The position numbers and the translations under genes were made by a program. Shown piece after piece: positions 1 through 8,837 of a DNA stretch of 64,000 nt. The notes under the pieces were generated by a model. That model was not told the origin of the DNA and ran no database searches. It worked only from the letters and a program-made list of their open reading frames with translations. Origin of the DNA: Symsagittifera roscoffensis (Eukaryota > Xenacoelomorpha > Acoela > Convolutidae). The number at the start of each line of letters is the position of its first letter. The stretch's first letter is position 1. The DNA is taken from assembly GCF_963678635.1 (NCBI RefSeq), contig NC_087067.1, positions 10,149,716-10,213,715 of the forward strand, read 5' to 3'.

Positions 1-632
1 AGTGGCCTAAGCTGACGCCGATTATATAGGCTGTTAAATCGAGATTCAATCAGTCCCAGCGAGGAGCTGAAAAAAGCAGAAAAACGAACGCGACATATTT
101 CTTATTTATCAAGAACTGACAAAGGAAATTCAGAGAGGCCTACCGAGAAATTCAGGTGTCGATTGAGTTGTCAAGCGCAAGCCAGCTACAGACGTTTTGT
201 GGAAGTGATAGAAGCAATCATGGAACAATTTGTCTGCGTCTGGCCGATGGTTTGATAATCCGAAAACCGGTGACCGCCCAATCTCCAAAAAATCGTCAAA
301 AAACTGTAAGACTATTCTAATTTTTACAAACTTGCAATAAAATTGTGTACGATGTGTTAATGTCTTATTGTATCCCAACTCAAAGCAAGCTACAAGTGGT
401 AACTTTTTCTCGATACCAAAAATTTTTGGATATTTGTGAACAGAATTTTATTCCGTGAAATCGGATCATAGACAAAGGGTACTAGACTAGTTTTTGGGTT
501 GGTTTACGACTCGAACCTGCTGACCAAAATTTTCCAAAAAATTTTGGGAAAAAAGTAAAAATTTCCAAAAAATCGTCAAAACGTCCCCATAATTCTGCGA
601 AACTGTGCTGTAACATGACACCAACCTTATGG
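1..632. other. BEL/Pao element left part, no gene seen
   Basis: I see no supported gene here and could not match this stretch to the sequence after pol, so the 5' LTR is either outside the window or too diverged to see by eye. An 18-bp direct repeat occurs at 284-301 and again at 564-581, exactly 280 bp apart. A B-box-like tRNA motif lies on the minus strand at 508-517. The rest looks like leader or flank. Confidence 0.4.
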
Positions 633-655
633 TAAGTGGTCTGGTAGCGAAATAT

Positions 656-730
656 CAGGCAAATTAAGTTGAGTTTTTTCATCCTCAGGTTTTTTCCGCG
701 TGTGTTGTTGGAACTTAACCGATTTGCCTG
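656..730 (+). other. Leader hairpin 1
   Basis: The outer stem CAGGCAAAT (656-664) pairs with ATTTGCCTG (722-730). An inner stem TAAGTT (665-670) pairs with AACTTA (712-717), leaving a small bulge on the 3' side. The loop holds the conserved CATCCTCAGG and GTGTGTTGTTG segments. Confidence 0.75.
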
Positions 731-846
731 ATTCTCCAACCCCATTGGTAAACTTAAGGTTTACAACGACTTGATACCTGTTTGCATCCGTTCGCTTTTC
801 AAAACATTCGTTTCGCAACGACTGACTAAGTGGTCCGGGACGGTAA

Positions 847-927
847 AATTAAGCAAGTTAAGTTGTTGTCTTTCATCCTCAGGTTTGCTCCGCGTGTGTT
901 GTTGGTTTTCAACCGACTTGCTTAATT
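847..927 (+). other. Leader hairpin 2
   Basis: The outer stem AATTAAGCAAGT (847-858) pairs perfectly over 12 bp with ACTTGCTTAATT (916-927). An inner GTTG (862-865) can pair with CAAC (910-913). The arms differ from hairpin 1 at several positions with matching changes on the other side. Confidence 0.75.
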
Positions 928-1044
928 CCCAAACCTCTTGGTAATTCGTCGAGCTACTAGCCGATTAGTAGTGACGCACCGTCGTACGACCGTTCAACAA
1001 ATTTCGTACACTGTAACATCATCCTAAGTGGTCAGGGAGGTGAT

Positions 1045-1122
1045 ATTAAGTAAGTTAAGTTGGTTTTATTCATCCTCAGGTTACTCCGTGTGTGTTGTTT
1101 GATATCAACCGACTTACTTAAT
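1045..1122 (+). other. Leader hairpin 3
   Basis: The outer stem ATTAAGTAAGT (1045-1055) pairs perfectly over 11 bp with ACTTACTTAAT (1112-1122). An inner GTTG (1059-1062) can pair with CAAC (1106-1109). Relative to hairpin 2, a C-G pair in the stem has become a U-A pair. Confidence 0.75.
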
Positions 1123-1228
1123 CCCCAGCCCCATTGGTAACTTTACTCACCGAAAACCGTTCCGAATCGCCCCGCAAACGCCCGATAACCGTTAAGTATA
1201 GTTTGAGTTAAGTATAGACCCTAGAGCC

Positions 1229-4036
1229 ATGGATGAGAACTTTCAGAAGAGGGTTCAAAGGTTATTTGCGAAGCGAACCAAACTTGAAAATGAACTGTAC
1301 AAGTGCCATGAAATTATAATTGAGAACATTGAAAGTCAGAGTCGCTCATCAAAGATTGACACTCAGATTCAGAATTGCAAGAGCCTGATAGAGACTGCAG
1401 TTGAAATAAATGAGGAATTGATTAAGTTAGCTTCTAAAAGTGTTGATCCTGATAAATTGATACCAGCGCAGGATATGTGGCTTCATACGGTTACATCAAG
1501 AAACGATACAGTTTTACAGAAGGCTGCATCATATAAAACTGGCTTAAACGTTGAACCTGAGGAAACAGAGCTTGACAATGTTTCAGAATCGTTAAGTACG
1601 ATCGTAACAACACAACCACAAGATTCACATGAAGCAGATGCGCGCTCTAAGGTGTCGCGGTACAGTAGTCGACATCATAAATCAGGTTCGCATAAATCCA
1701 GTCGCTATACCGTCGCGCAGTCAAAAACATCAACTGAGAAGAGGCGAGATTTGGTGGTTTTGAAGAAGCAGCAGGAGGAACTTGAGAGACAAGCAAAGGT
1801 GTCATTGAAGTTGAAAGCGCAGCAAAATAAAATAAAAGAACAGCAAGGTAATTTAGAGTTGGAAGAACTAGCTGAGGTACACCGCAAGAAACTGGCTGAA
1901 ATTGAGTTAAAGGAATTCGAGTTGGAAGAAGAGCTTTCTGCAGCAAGTGAGAAGATAGGAAATGCTAGCGTAGCACATGTTGACCCACAACGTACTGAAC
2001 AATGGGTAGAAAACGTTGTCACTGAGCAAGAGCAGGCCGAAGTTGTTGCAAGCTCAGAGCAAAGTCATCCAGTAGTCGAGAGTTCCACTTTGATTGCTAC
2101 TGATGTTTTGCAAGGGGTTGGTGCCGTCGTCAGCGGGGGTGCCGTCGTCAACGCTGGTCAAACCACATACAGTGAACCGGGAGGCCACAATAGGAATCGA
2201 ATTCAGGCTCAGAGATCAAGTTTGGTCCAATCGCGTCTGTCATTGCACTCAATCGAGAACCCATCTAGTTTACCACAGTTCGTTGCCTCCAGCTCAAACT
2301 TTGTTACTCCACACTTAGCGTCAACACCTCATGCTGAAGTTTCGCAAAATCACAATCTGATACCACAAGCAGGTGGTAGCATTCCCGCTTCAATGCCCTT
2401 TAGTAATCCCACCATTAATGTGGCACCGCCTTCTGTGTCGACCGTTACTAATCCAGTTTCGCTTCCGGCGAGTCAACCTTTTGTTTCTCCATTAACCGTT
2501 CCGATTCCCATTTCGCTTCCGATTATTCAACCATTTGTCCCGTCAACCGTTCCTATTCCCTCTTTGCTTCCGGTCAGTCAGCCACATTCCGGCCCCGTTT
2601 CAACTGGGTATCAGGCGCCTGCAGCGCCATCCCATCAACCTATAAATGTTCCAAACAACCCAACAAGTTTCTCAAGTGAACACTATAACCCGTATAGCAG
2701 TTTGTGGAGACCTGCCGCGACTGCGCAAACGATGCCAGTTCCTCAATACTGTGCACCGCCCTCAAACGTTTTCTCAGTGACAACTCCTGTTGTTCCACCA
2801 AACACCGTAGTTCCTTATACAAGTTTTGGGACTGTGTTTTACACCCAGCCGCAAACTCATCCAGTTGTTGAAACAGCGCATCAAGGTTATCCACCTACAT
2901 ATCCTGCGCCCACTACGGGCCCGTCTTACGTGCCTAATAGCGACGAACAACCCATCTCGGCGAGAGAGTTAGCAGACATCATTCTGCATAGCCGCAAAGA
3001 CCGTCTACCGGAGTTGAAATTGGAAGTGTTTGATGGAGAACCACTTAACTGGTATGAATGGTTCGGGCAGTTCCAAGCAACAGTTGATTCGGCTATGCTA
3101 ACTGATGATGAAAAACTCAAATATCTGAAAACACACGTTAAAGACAAAGCCAAGAGTGCAATTGCGGAATACGGCTACAGTGGAGTGTTGTATAAGGATG
3201 CTCTAGCAACTCTCCAGAGAAAGTTTGGGCAACCTCATGTTGTAGTTGGTGCACATTTGGATAAGTTGAAGAATTTTCCCGCATTGAAGATGCACAACTC
3301 TGACCATGTTATAAGTTTTTCTGCGGTGATTTCTGGGCTCGTAGCTGTTTTTAGGTCTTTGTCGTTCAATGACGACTTGAAGAGTGTGAACCTATTAAAT
3401 CAAGCCGTCAGTAAGCTTCCTCCAAATCTAAAAGAGGCATGGTCCATGCATACTGTTAGACAACATTGGCAGCGATTAACATTGCTAGACTTCAACGATT
3501 GGCTTAAGAATAAGGCAGAAGGCCATGAGCGATTGAAATCTTTAGTCAAAGTCGAGCAGCCAGTTAAGCAAAAAGTAGTTACAAAAGTGCTTGCAGGTAA
3601 CACTAAGGTAAGTTCTAAGGATGAGAAAAGTAGAGAAAAGACAAGGTTTCCTACATGCTCGCTATGCAAAGGGCAGCATGCACTCTGGAACTGTTCCGTG
3701 TTCAAAGAGAAAAACGCAACACAAAGGGCTAAATATGTAGCAGAACAAAAGCTCTGTTTTTCTTGTTTACAAGGCAACCATACCTTCCGAAAGTGCCAAA
3801 AGGCAAGAAAATGCCCAAAACAGGACTGTGAGAGCACTCACAATGTGCTTCTTCATGGAGCCGAGAAAGTTTTCCCGCCCAAAGAGGCCGACCGATCACC
3901 ATCAACTCGAACTAATACAAACACTACTTCTGCAAACAACGCAGCTTGTGTTAAACCTTGTGAGGGAACTGCAAAAGGTATTCTTGGTAGATGTGTCCTC
4001 TGGTTCGGAAAATTCGAATGCACTAGCACTTTGTGA
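1229..4036 (+). CDS. gag: BEL/Pao retrotransposon Gag polyprotein
   Basis: A 935-residue frame starts at the first ATG after the structured leader (context GCCATGG). The N-terminal 260 residues are Lys/Glu-rich and probably coiled coil. A Pro/Ser/Val-rich low-complexity region follows (about 330-580). Next is a segment typical of BEL Gag (about 590-770) with the motif WYEWFGQF and a later run KFGQPHVVVGAHLDKL. Two CCHC-type zinc knuckles lie near 810 (CSLCKGQHALWNC) and 835 (CFSCLQGNHTFRKC), followed by another Cys/His cluster. The protein would form the intracellular particle and bind element RNA. The frame ends inside the start of pol, which lies in the +1 frame. The start, composition and domain order fit the family well. 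Confidence 0.9.
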   Translation: MDENFQKRVQRLFAKRTKLENELYKCHEIIIENIESQSRSSKIDTQIQNCKSLIETAVEINEELIKLASKSVDPDKLIPAQDMWLHTVTSRNDTVLQKAASYKTGLNVEPEETELDNVSESLSTIVTTQPQDSHEADARSKVSRYSSRHHKSGSHKSSRYTVAQSKTSTEKRRDLVVLKKQQEELERQAKVSLKLKAQQNKIKEQQGNLELEELAEVHRKKLAEIELKEFELEEELSAASEKIGNASVAHVDPQRTEQWVENVVTEQEQAEVVASSEQSHPVVESSTLIATDVLQGVGAVVSGGAVVNAGQTTYSEPGGHNRNRIQAQRSSLVQSRLSLHSIENPSSLPQFVASSSNFVTPHLASTPHAEVSQNHNLIPQAGGSIPASMPFSNPTINVAPPSVSTVTNPVSLPASQPFVSPLTVPIPISLPIIQPFVPSTVPIPSLLPVSQPHSGPVSTGYQAPAAPSHQPINVPNNPTSFSSEHYNPYSSLWRPAATAQTMPVPQYCAPPSNVFSVTTPVVPPNTVVPYTSFGTVFYTQPQTHPVVETAHQGYPPTYPAPTTGPSYVPNSDEQPISARELADIILHSRKDRLPELKLEVFDGEPLNWYEWFGQFQATVDSAMLTDDEKLKYLKTHVKDKAKSAIAEYGYSGVLYKDALATLQRKFGQPHVVVGAHLDKLKNFPALKMHNSDHVISFSAVISGLVAVFRSLSFNDDLKSVNLLNQAVSKLPPNLKEAWSMHTVRQHWQRLTLLDFNDWLKNKAEGHERLKSLVKVEQPVKQKVVTKVLAGNTKVSSKDEKSREKTRFPTCSLCKGQHALWNCSVFKEKNATQRAKYVAEQKLCFSCLQGNHTFRKCQKARKCPKQDCESTHNVLLHGAEKVFPPKEADRSPSTRTNTNTTSANNAACVKPCEGTAKGILGRCVLWFGKFECTSTL
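3983..3989 (+). promoter_or_regulatory. Gag-Pol frame junction (possible +1 recoding site)
   Basis: Gag and Pol overlap in different frames. The protein families join cleanly at CTT-G-GTA: Gag reads Ile-Leu up to CTT, and the protease frame resumes one base later with Val-Asp. A CUU codon that can slip to UUG resembles the known Ty1 +1 frameshift site (CUU AGG C) in its first half. The alternative is a simple one-base loss in an originally continuous gag-pol frame. The sequence alone does not decide. Confidence 0.45.
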
Positions 4037-7000
4037 CACCGGTTCCACTCATTCTTGGGTTTCCGCGGCACTCGTTGAACGTCTGAAATTAGTTGGCACG
4101 CCCGTAAATGTTACGACCGATGGTTTTAACTCAGCCAAGGTATCTAAAACTCAACGAGTTCACTTGAAAGTTTCCGCAAAGCCCAATGAAAGTGAATTTT
4201 CGTTTTCGTTTGTCGCTTTCGTTAAGCACAACATGTATATAGGACCCGATGTTATAAACGTTTCCGAATTGCAGGTCAAATACCCGCAACTAGCCCCGTT
4301 AAAGACGACTGCGTATAATTACAAAGAGATTGAGATAGTTATAGGACAGGACTTCTATCATGCGATAAGACCCCTCGAACATGTCTTCGGAGATGAACTT
4401 GACTCACCGTGCGCCGTCCGACTTCCGATAGGTTGGGTCATTAGTGGTCCGTCTCCTGATCGTTCGTCCTTAAATTCTTCTTCCTTTAACTGCGTTACGG
4501 ACGATATTTCTCTGACCGACCAAATCAAAACTTGGTATGAGTTAGAGTCGTATGGTGCGTTCAAGCAAGTAGATGCCCGTTCCGCCGCAGACAAGCGTGC
4601 TTTGTCGATCCTAAAAACTGAAACCGTTCACGATGGTGAGCGTTACACTGTACCGATGCTGTGGAGTGATAATGATGTTAGCTTGCCTAACAATTATTAT
4701 TCTTCATTAGCCCAATTAAAGTCGTTAGAGAAAAGATTAGATAAAGATCCGTTACTTCGCAAGAAGTATACCGAAACAATCAGAGAAGATATAAGTAAAG
4801 GATATGTCATAACCGTCAACCCGCACGATCCCAGCTCACGAGCCGAACGTGAGTGGTATCTTCAACACCATCCGGTTTGGAACCCGAACAAACCCGGCAA
4901 GGTGCGCCGTGTGCTCAATGGAGCATCCAAATTTCATGGCACTTCCTTAAATAGATCTCTCTTGGTTGGCCCGGATCTCCTTCAAAATCTTATTTTTGTA
5001 CTGTTGAGGTTCCGTCAACACAAGTACGCCGTCTCAGCGGACATAGAAGGTATGTTCTTACAAGTTGGAGTACTTGCGCGAGATCAACCGTCTCTCCGTT
5101 TTTTGTGGCGGGAGGACCCCACTTCAAGTGTGGTGGTTCACCAATACACCCGTCATATTTTTGGCGCTCGTGATTCGCCAACTTGTGATTCGCCAACTCG
5201 TGCTTCTGATAATCAAGCTGAATACCCCGAAGCCGCTTCAGCCGTTGTCCAGAAGTTTTACATGGACGACTATCTTGACTCGTTCGAAAATACCGCTGAC
5301 GCTCTTAGCCTAAGTAAAGACTTAGTCGCAATGCTCAAATTAGGTGGGTTTAACCTGACAAAGTTTGTTAGCAACGTACCCGAAGTTACAACCGCTCTTA
5401 ATCCGGACAACCGTGAGTCCAACCCGTCAGTTAAGGATATTTGTAAGAGTCCAGACCAATCGTCGCATGTTCTTGGTCTCAGGTGGGATCATGTAAAAGA
5501 TACCCTAGTAGTAAGTAGAGGTGTTGATCGACCACTAGATAAAGCAATTACTCAACGCACCGTGTTGAGTTTTGTTTCCTCAGTTTTTGATCCAATAGGA
5601 CTGGTAGCTCCATATACTGTGAAAGCGCGCCTTTTACTAAAAGACATATGGAGAATCAGTGGTCAAAAGTGGGATGATGATCTCCCAGAGGAAATTAAAC
5701 AACAATTTCTAGATTGGCACTCAGGACTTCCACTATTAGGTACTCTGACGATACCTCGTAGCTACTTTACCGAACCGTTCGACCGGTGTGAACTTCACAC
5801 GTTCGGTGATAGTTCGCAGGACGTTTTTTGCGCCGTATCGTTTCTCCGGGCCCGACTTGCTAAATCGCAAAAGACCGAGTTAGCTTTTGTATTTGGGAAA
5901 GCCCGTGTAGCGCCTATGAAGATGCTCTCCATTCCCAAGTTAGAGCTTCAGGCTGCTCTGCTTGCGACTCGACTCAAAGAAGAGATTTTGAAAGCGCTTA
6001 CTTTCAAAGTAAGCAATGTATTCATGTGGACTGATTCTACCACCGTTCTCCAGTGGCTTAACTCGTGCAACAAACTTCCTGTGTTTGTTGGAAACCGCAC
6101 TGGTGAAATCTTGGAGTCCACCACCATTGATCAATGGAATCATGTACTCAGTGGTGATAACCCAGCTGATACCGGCACACGAGGGATTTCTTCGGAAGCC
6201 CTCAAGGATAGCAGCTGGGTTAGAGGCCCTAGTATATTGAGGACATGTGATTGGCCATTCAAGCCGAACACTGATGTCATCAAAAAGATCCAATTAAAAG
6301 GCCCACTCTGTGACATTGATACATGCCTTGAGACTGCATCTACGTTTGTTGTTGATGCTTCATCTGAGAAAGCGCCGTCGATCCGTCTGTTTAAAAATTG
6401 GGATAAATTCAGCTCAATTGTAAAGTACAAACGTGTTTTAGCGTTTATGCTTCGTGTGCTACCATCGCATAAACACTTCCGTACAAAAACGCTTGAAATA
6501 ACCGACCCGTCCGAGTTAGATATTGCCGAGCAGAAGCTCATTTATCTCGCTCAGTCCGAATCATTTCCTGCCGAAGTGAAAATACTTCAGTCCGATAAAC
6601 TGATAACAAAGAAAAGTCGGATTGCTAAATATTCTCCGTTCATCGGCCCAGCTGGCATCCTGCGTTCAACTGGACGTATCAGCCGTCTTGTTGATACCGA
6701 CTTTGATAGCAAACATTCAATAATACTGGATGGTCGACACCGAGTTGCTCATATGTTGATTAGGCATATGCACTTTCAACATGCACATCAGGGGTTGGAT
6801 TACATGCGTGCTGTAGTTCAGTTGAAATACATTGTTCTGAAGTTGCGCTGGTTACTTGGGAACATCGAAAATACTTGCATAACATGCCGTAAGCGCAAAG
6901 CAAAAACAGTTGTGCCCATTATGTCTGACCTACCGATTGAAAGACTGGGTTACAAGCAGCCTCCCTTCTCCAACACAGGTGTTGATTACTTTGGCCCGTT

Positions 7001-7883
7001 TCAAGTGCCGATACGCCGAAGTACCGAAAAGAGATGGGGTTTCCTATTTACCTGCCTCACGACTCGAGCAGTTCACATCGAGTTGGTTCCATCTCTCGAT
7101 ACTAGTTCCTGCGTCATGGGCGTAGAGCGATTTATTGCAAGGCGAGGTACCCCCAAAACCATTCTTTCTGACAATGGCACGAATTTTGTTGGTGCCCAAA
7201 AGGAGCTCCTATCCTGTGTCCAAAATTGGAACAAAGTCGCCCCGGCCGTTTTCGTCCACAAAGGCATTAAGTGGAAGTTTAACCCGCCCAGTGCCCCTCA
7301 TCACGGTGGCGCCTGGGAGCGGCTAGTGAGAAGTGTTAAGCGAGTGTTGTACGACATATTAGGCAACAGGAGATTAACTGAGGAAGTTCTAGGAACAACG
7401 CTCTGCCTAGTTGAACAATTACTTAACGCAAGACCGATCACTCCGGTCAGTTCCGATCCGCACGACCTAGAGGCACTCACCCCGAATCACTTCATTCTCG
7501 GTCACAGCGCAGCTAGCTTCCCGTCGTTAAGTTTCGAAGATAACTTTGATTATAAAAAGCGTTACGCCAGAGCACAATCGTACGCTAACGCAGTTTGGTC
7601 ACGCTGGCTGCGTGAATATGTACCATCTCTCAACAAGAGAGCAAAGTGGCATAATGATTCGGATGTCACACTGAAAACCGGCGACTTGGTTTGGGTAGTC
7701 GAACCCGACAGCCCACGTGGGCATTACCCACTCGCCCGTATTGCTAAACTACACTACGGCAAAGACGGATGCGCCCGATCCGCCGACATAAAGACCGTTA
7801 CGAGCGAACTGACCCGACCGACCGTAAAACTCGCACCTGTTCTTCCGTCTTTAGGGGCGGAGGATGTTGCAGCGCAAATATAA
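3987..7883 (+). CDS. pol: BEL/Pao retrotransposon Pol polyprotein (PR-RT-RNase H-IN)
   Basis: The open frame runs from 3828, but the homologous part starts near 3987. Counting residues from 3828, the aspartic protease has DTGS near 68. The reverse transcriptase has the catalytic YMDDYLDS near 477, with the BEL-type flank QKFYMDDY. RNase H has HTFGDSSQD near 659, then KLELQAA and WTDSTTVLQWL. The integrase has a His/Cys zinc-binding region near 980-1020, then the catalytic triad in GVDYFGPF, SDNGTNF and GGAWERLVRS. The C-terminal DLVWVVEPDSPRGHYPLARI fits the end of BEL integrases. Domain order is that of BEL/Pao. One oddity: in RT, the segment after FGARDSPTC carries a short duplication in place of the residues usually seen there, which may disable the enzyme. 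Expression would depend on the gag leader and the frame junction. Confidence 0.9.
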   Translation, partial: VDVSSGSENSNALALCDTGSTHSWVSAALVERLKLVGTPVNVTTDGFNSAKVSKTQRVHLKVSAKPNESEFSFSFVAFVKHNMYIGPDVINVSELQVKYPQLAPLKTTAYNYKEIEIVIGQDFYHAIRPLEHVFGDELDSPCAVRLPIGWVISGPSPDRSSLNSSSFNCVTDDISLTDQIKTWYELESYGAFKQVDARSAADKRALSILKTETVHDGERYTVPMLWSDNDVSLPNNYYSSLAQLKSLEKRLDKDPLLRKKYTETIREDISKGYVITVNPHDPSSRAEREWYLQHHPVWNPNKPGKVRRVLNGASKFHGTSLNRSLLVGPDLLQNLIFVLLRFRQHKYAVSADIEGMFLQVGVLARDQPSLRFLWREDPTSSVVVHQYTRHIFGARDSPTCDSPTRASDNQAEYPEAASAVVQKFYMDDYLDSFENTADALSLSKDLVAMLKLGGFNLTKFVSNVPEVTTALNPDNRESNPSVKDICKSPDQSSHVLGLRWDHVKDTLVVSRGVDRPLDKAITQRTVLSFVSSVFDPIGLVAPYTVKARLLLKDIWRISGQKWDDDLPEEIKQQFLDWHSGLPLLGTLTIPRSYFTEPFDRCELHTFGDSSQDVFCAVSFLRARLAKSQKTELAFVFGKARVAPMKMLSIPKLELQAALLATRLKEEILKALTFKVSNVFMWTDSTTVLQWLNSCNKLPVFVGNRTGEILESTTIDQWNHVLSGDNPADTGTRGISSEALKDSSWVRGPSILRTCDWPFKPNTDVIKKIQLKGPLCDIDTCLETASTFVVDASSEKAPSIRLFKNWDKFSSIVKYKRVLAFMLRVLPSHKHFRTKTLEITDPSELDIAEQKLIYLAQSESFPAEVKILQSDKLITKKSRIAKYSPFIGPAGILRSTGRISRLVDTDFDSKHSIILDGRHRVAHMLIRHMHFQHAHQGLDYMRAVVQLKYIVLKLRWLLGNIENTCITCRKRKAKTVVPIMSDLPIERLGYKQPPFSNTGVDYFGPFQVPIRRSTEKRWGFLFTCLTTRAVHIELVPSLDTSSCVMGVERFIARRGTPKTILSDNGTNFVGAQKELLSCVQNWNKVAPAVFVHKGIKWKFNPPSAPHHGGAWERLVRSVKRVLYDILGNRRLTEEVLGTTLCLVEQLLNARPITPVSSDPHDLEALTPNHFILGHSAASFPSLSFEDNFDYKKRYARAQSYANAVWSRWLREYVPSLNKRAKWHNDSDVTLKTGDLVWVVEPDSPRGHYPLARIAKLHYGKDGCARSADIKTVTSELTRPTVKLAPVLPSLGAEDVAAQI
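5168..5203 (+). repeat. Short tandem duplication inside RT
   Basis: GTGATTCGCCAACT occurs twice in direct succession, giving DSPTC then DSPTR in the protein. It sits at the conserved stretch just before the YMDD region of RT and replaces residues that BEL RTs normally keep there. Confidence 0.7.
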
Positions 7884-7952
7884 AACAATAGTACAAATGC
7901 ATATAAACGTAAATGTGCGAAAGTATAAATGCATATAAATGTAAATGCATAC

Positions 7953-8022
7953 AGGGACAGTAGCCAAGCGTATACATGGTGCGTCCCGGCGGGTTCGGCG
8001 CCGGTTCGAATCCCGACTAGGT
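7953..8022 (+). other. tRNA-like sequence (SINE head or tRNA relic)
   Basis: It has a perfect RNA polymerase III B box, GGTTCGAATCC (8003-8013), and an A-box-like TAGCCAAGCG upstream at about the right distance. A D-arm-like GCCA/TGGT pairing is possible. The acceptor arms do not pair and the T stem has mismatches, so I do not call a functional tRNA. It lies 70 bp after the BEL pol stop. Confidence 0.4.
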
Positions 8023-8477
8023 CATTTCCTTTCTAGAACTCGAATGTGCACCGAACCTGATGGGATGCCCCGTAACCAGGTTCGGTCCCCCCAAAACCGA
8101 TTTTAACCGTCTCTTCGCTCTAATTTGGTTCAGCCTTGATTAAGGCTGACCTTTAAAAAGAGCAATTTGTCTCAAGGACAAATACTGGCCATTTTTGCAG
8201 CTTGCTTTGATTTATGCAGTTGTTTGTGGCCGATGTTACCGATGATAGAGTTTGTTAAAATTATCGTTATATTTTCAAATTTCCGTTATATTTCCGGAGT
8301 TATTTTGCCGAGAAAATACTCATTAATTAAAGTGTTTAAAAACCGTTTTTTTATAATCTTGGAGATTGACGCGCACAGATATCGAAAACTACGCAGGATT
8401 GGTTGGTTCTCAGACGCTAATTTTTTGGAGTTAGTTTTTAAACAAGTTTTACTGAATATTTGAGTTTTCTGGCTTTT
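8023..8477. other. No gene seen; possible 3' part of the BEL element
   Basis: AT-rich sequence with a GC-richer patch near 8050-8100. I could not find a matching 5' copy that would identify it as an LTR. Confidence 0.3.
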
Positions 8478-8837
8478 CCCCGGGCCATCCCGTACCCTGT
8501 AGATGTTCTAATTCATATCTGAAGTAATCTGTTTCAGATCTGAAATAGATTGCGAAATGTTAAAATAACGCTTGGATACTTTGTGTTAATTCAGATGGGT
8601 TAATTCAGATTGGGTTAATTCAGATCAAATTTCAGATCTCAAATTTTGTTTTTCAAAGTTATTTCAGGTCTAAAAATTTCTATGTCAGATCCAAATTTCA
8701 GATCAGAAATTATCAAATACTTATCAAGATGATCTGAACTAACGAACTTCAGATCTGAGAATCAAAATATGTAAGAAATACAGAATTTCAGATATTTTAA
8801 ATAAAATCCGTGGGTACGGGATGCCATAACCCGGGGG
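8478..8837. mobile_element. MITE-like element with terminal inverted repeats
   Basis: The ends carry a perfect 12-bp inverted repeat: CATCCCGTACCC at 8486-8497 and GGGTACGGGATG at 8812-8823. Each end is further bracketed by a CCCGGG-containing block (8478-8484 and 8830-8837). The roughly 310-bp interior is AT-rich, has no open frame, and is packed with variants of TTCAGATC, about ten copies in both orientations. The size, inverted ends and lack of coding fit a non-autonomous DNA transposon. No clear target duplication was found and the parent family is unknown. Confidence 0.6.

Larger units (their letters stand above)
633..1140 (+). promoter_or_regulatory. Three tandem structured leader units of the BEL element
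   Basis: Three related units of about 117 bp (633-751, 827-944, 1025-1140) recur every 194-198 bp just upstream of the gag start. Each begins with TAAGTGGTC and ends with TTGGTAA. In the middle is a conserved segment containing TTCATCCTCAGGTT followed by CGTGTGTTGTT (CGCGTGTG in two units, CCGTGTGTG in the third). Each unit folds into a hairpin whose arms differ between units yet stay complementary, while the loop is conserved. The spacers of 75-80 bp are not obviously related. This is what a conserved RNA structure would look like. Packaging, internal initiation, dimerisation and regulated splicing are all possible roles. The loop also resembles a 3' splice site (pyrimidines then CAG), and unit 1 starts at a donor-like GGTAAGT. 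Confidence 0.7.

Noticed and set aside
482-530. Possible primer-binding site of the BEL element near TGGTTTACGACTCGAACC
   Set aside because: It contains a tRNA B-box complement, but spacing to a CCA-end complement is too short and no LTR end was found before it.
1647-2022. Minus-strand open frames inside gag
   Set aside because: They are antisense shadows of the gag frame with no independent motif.
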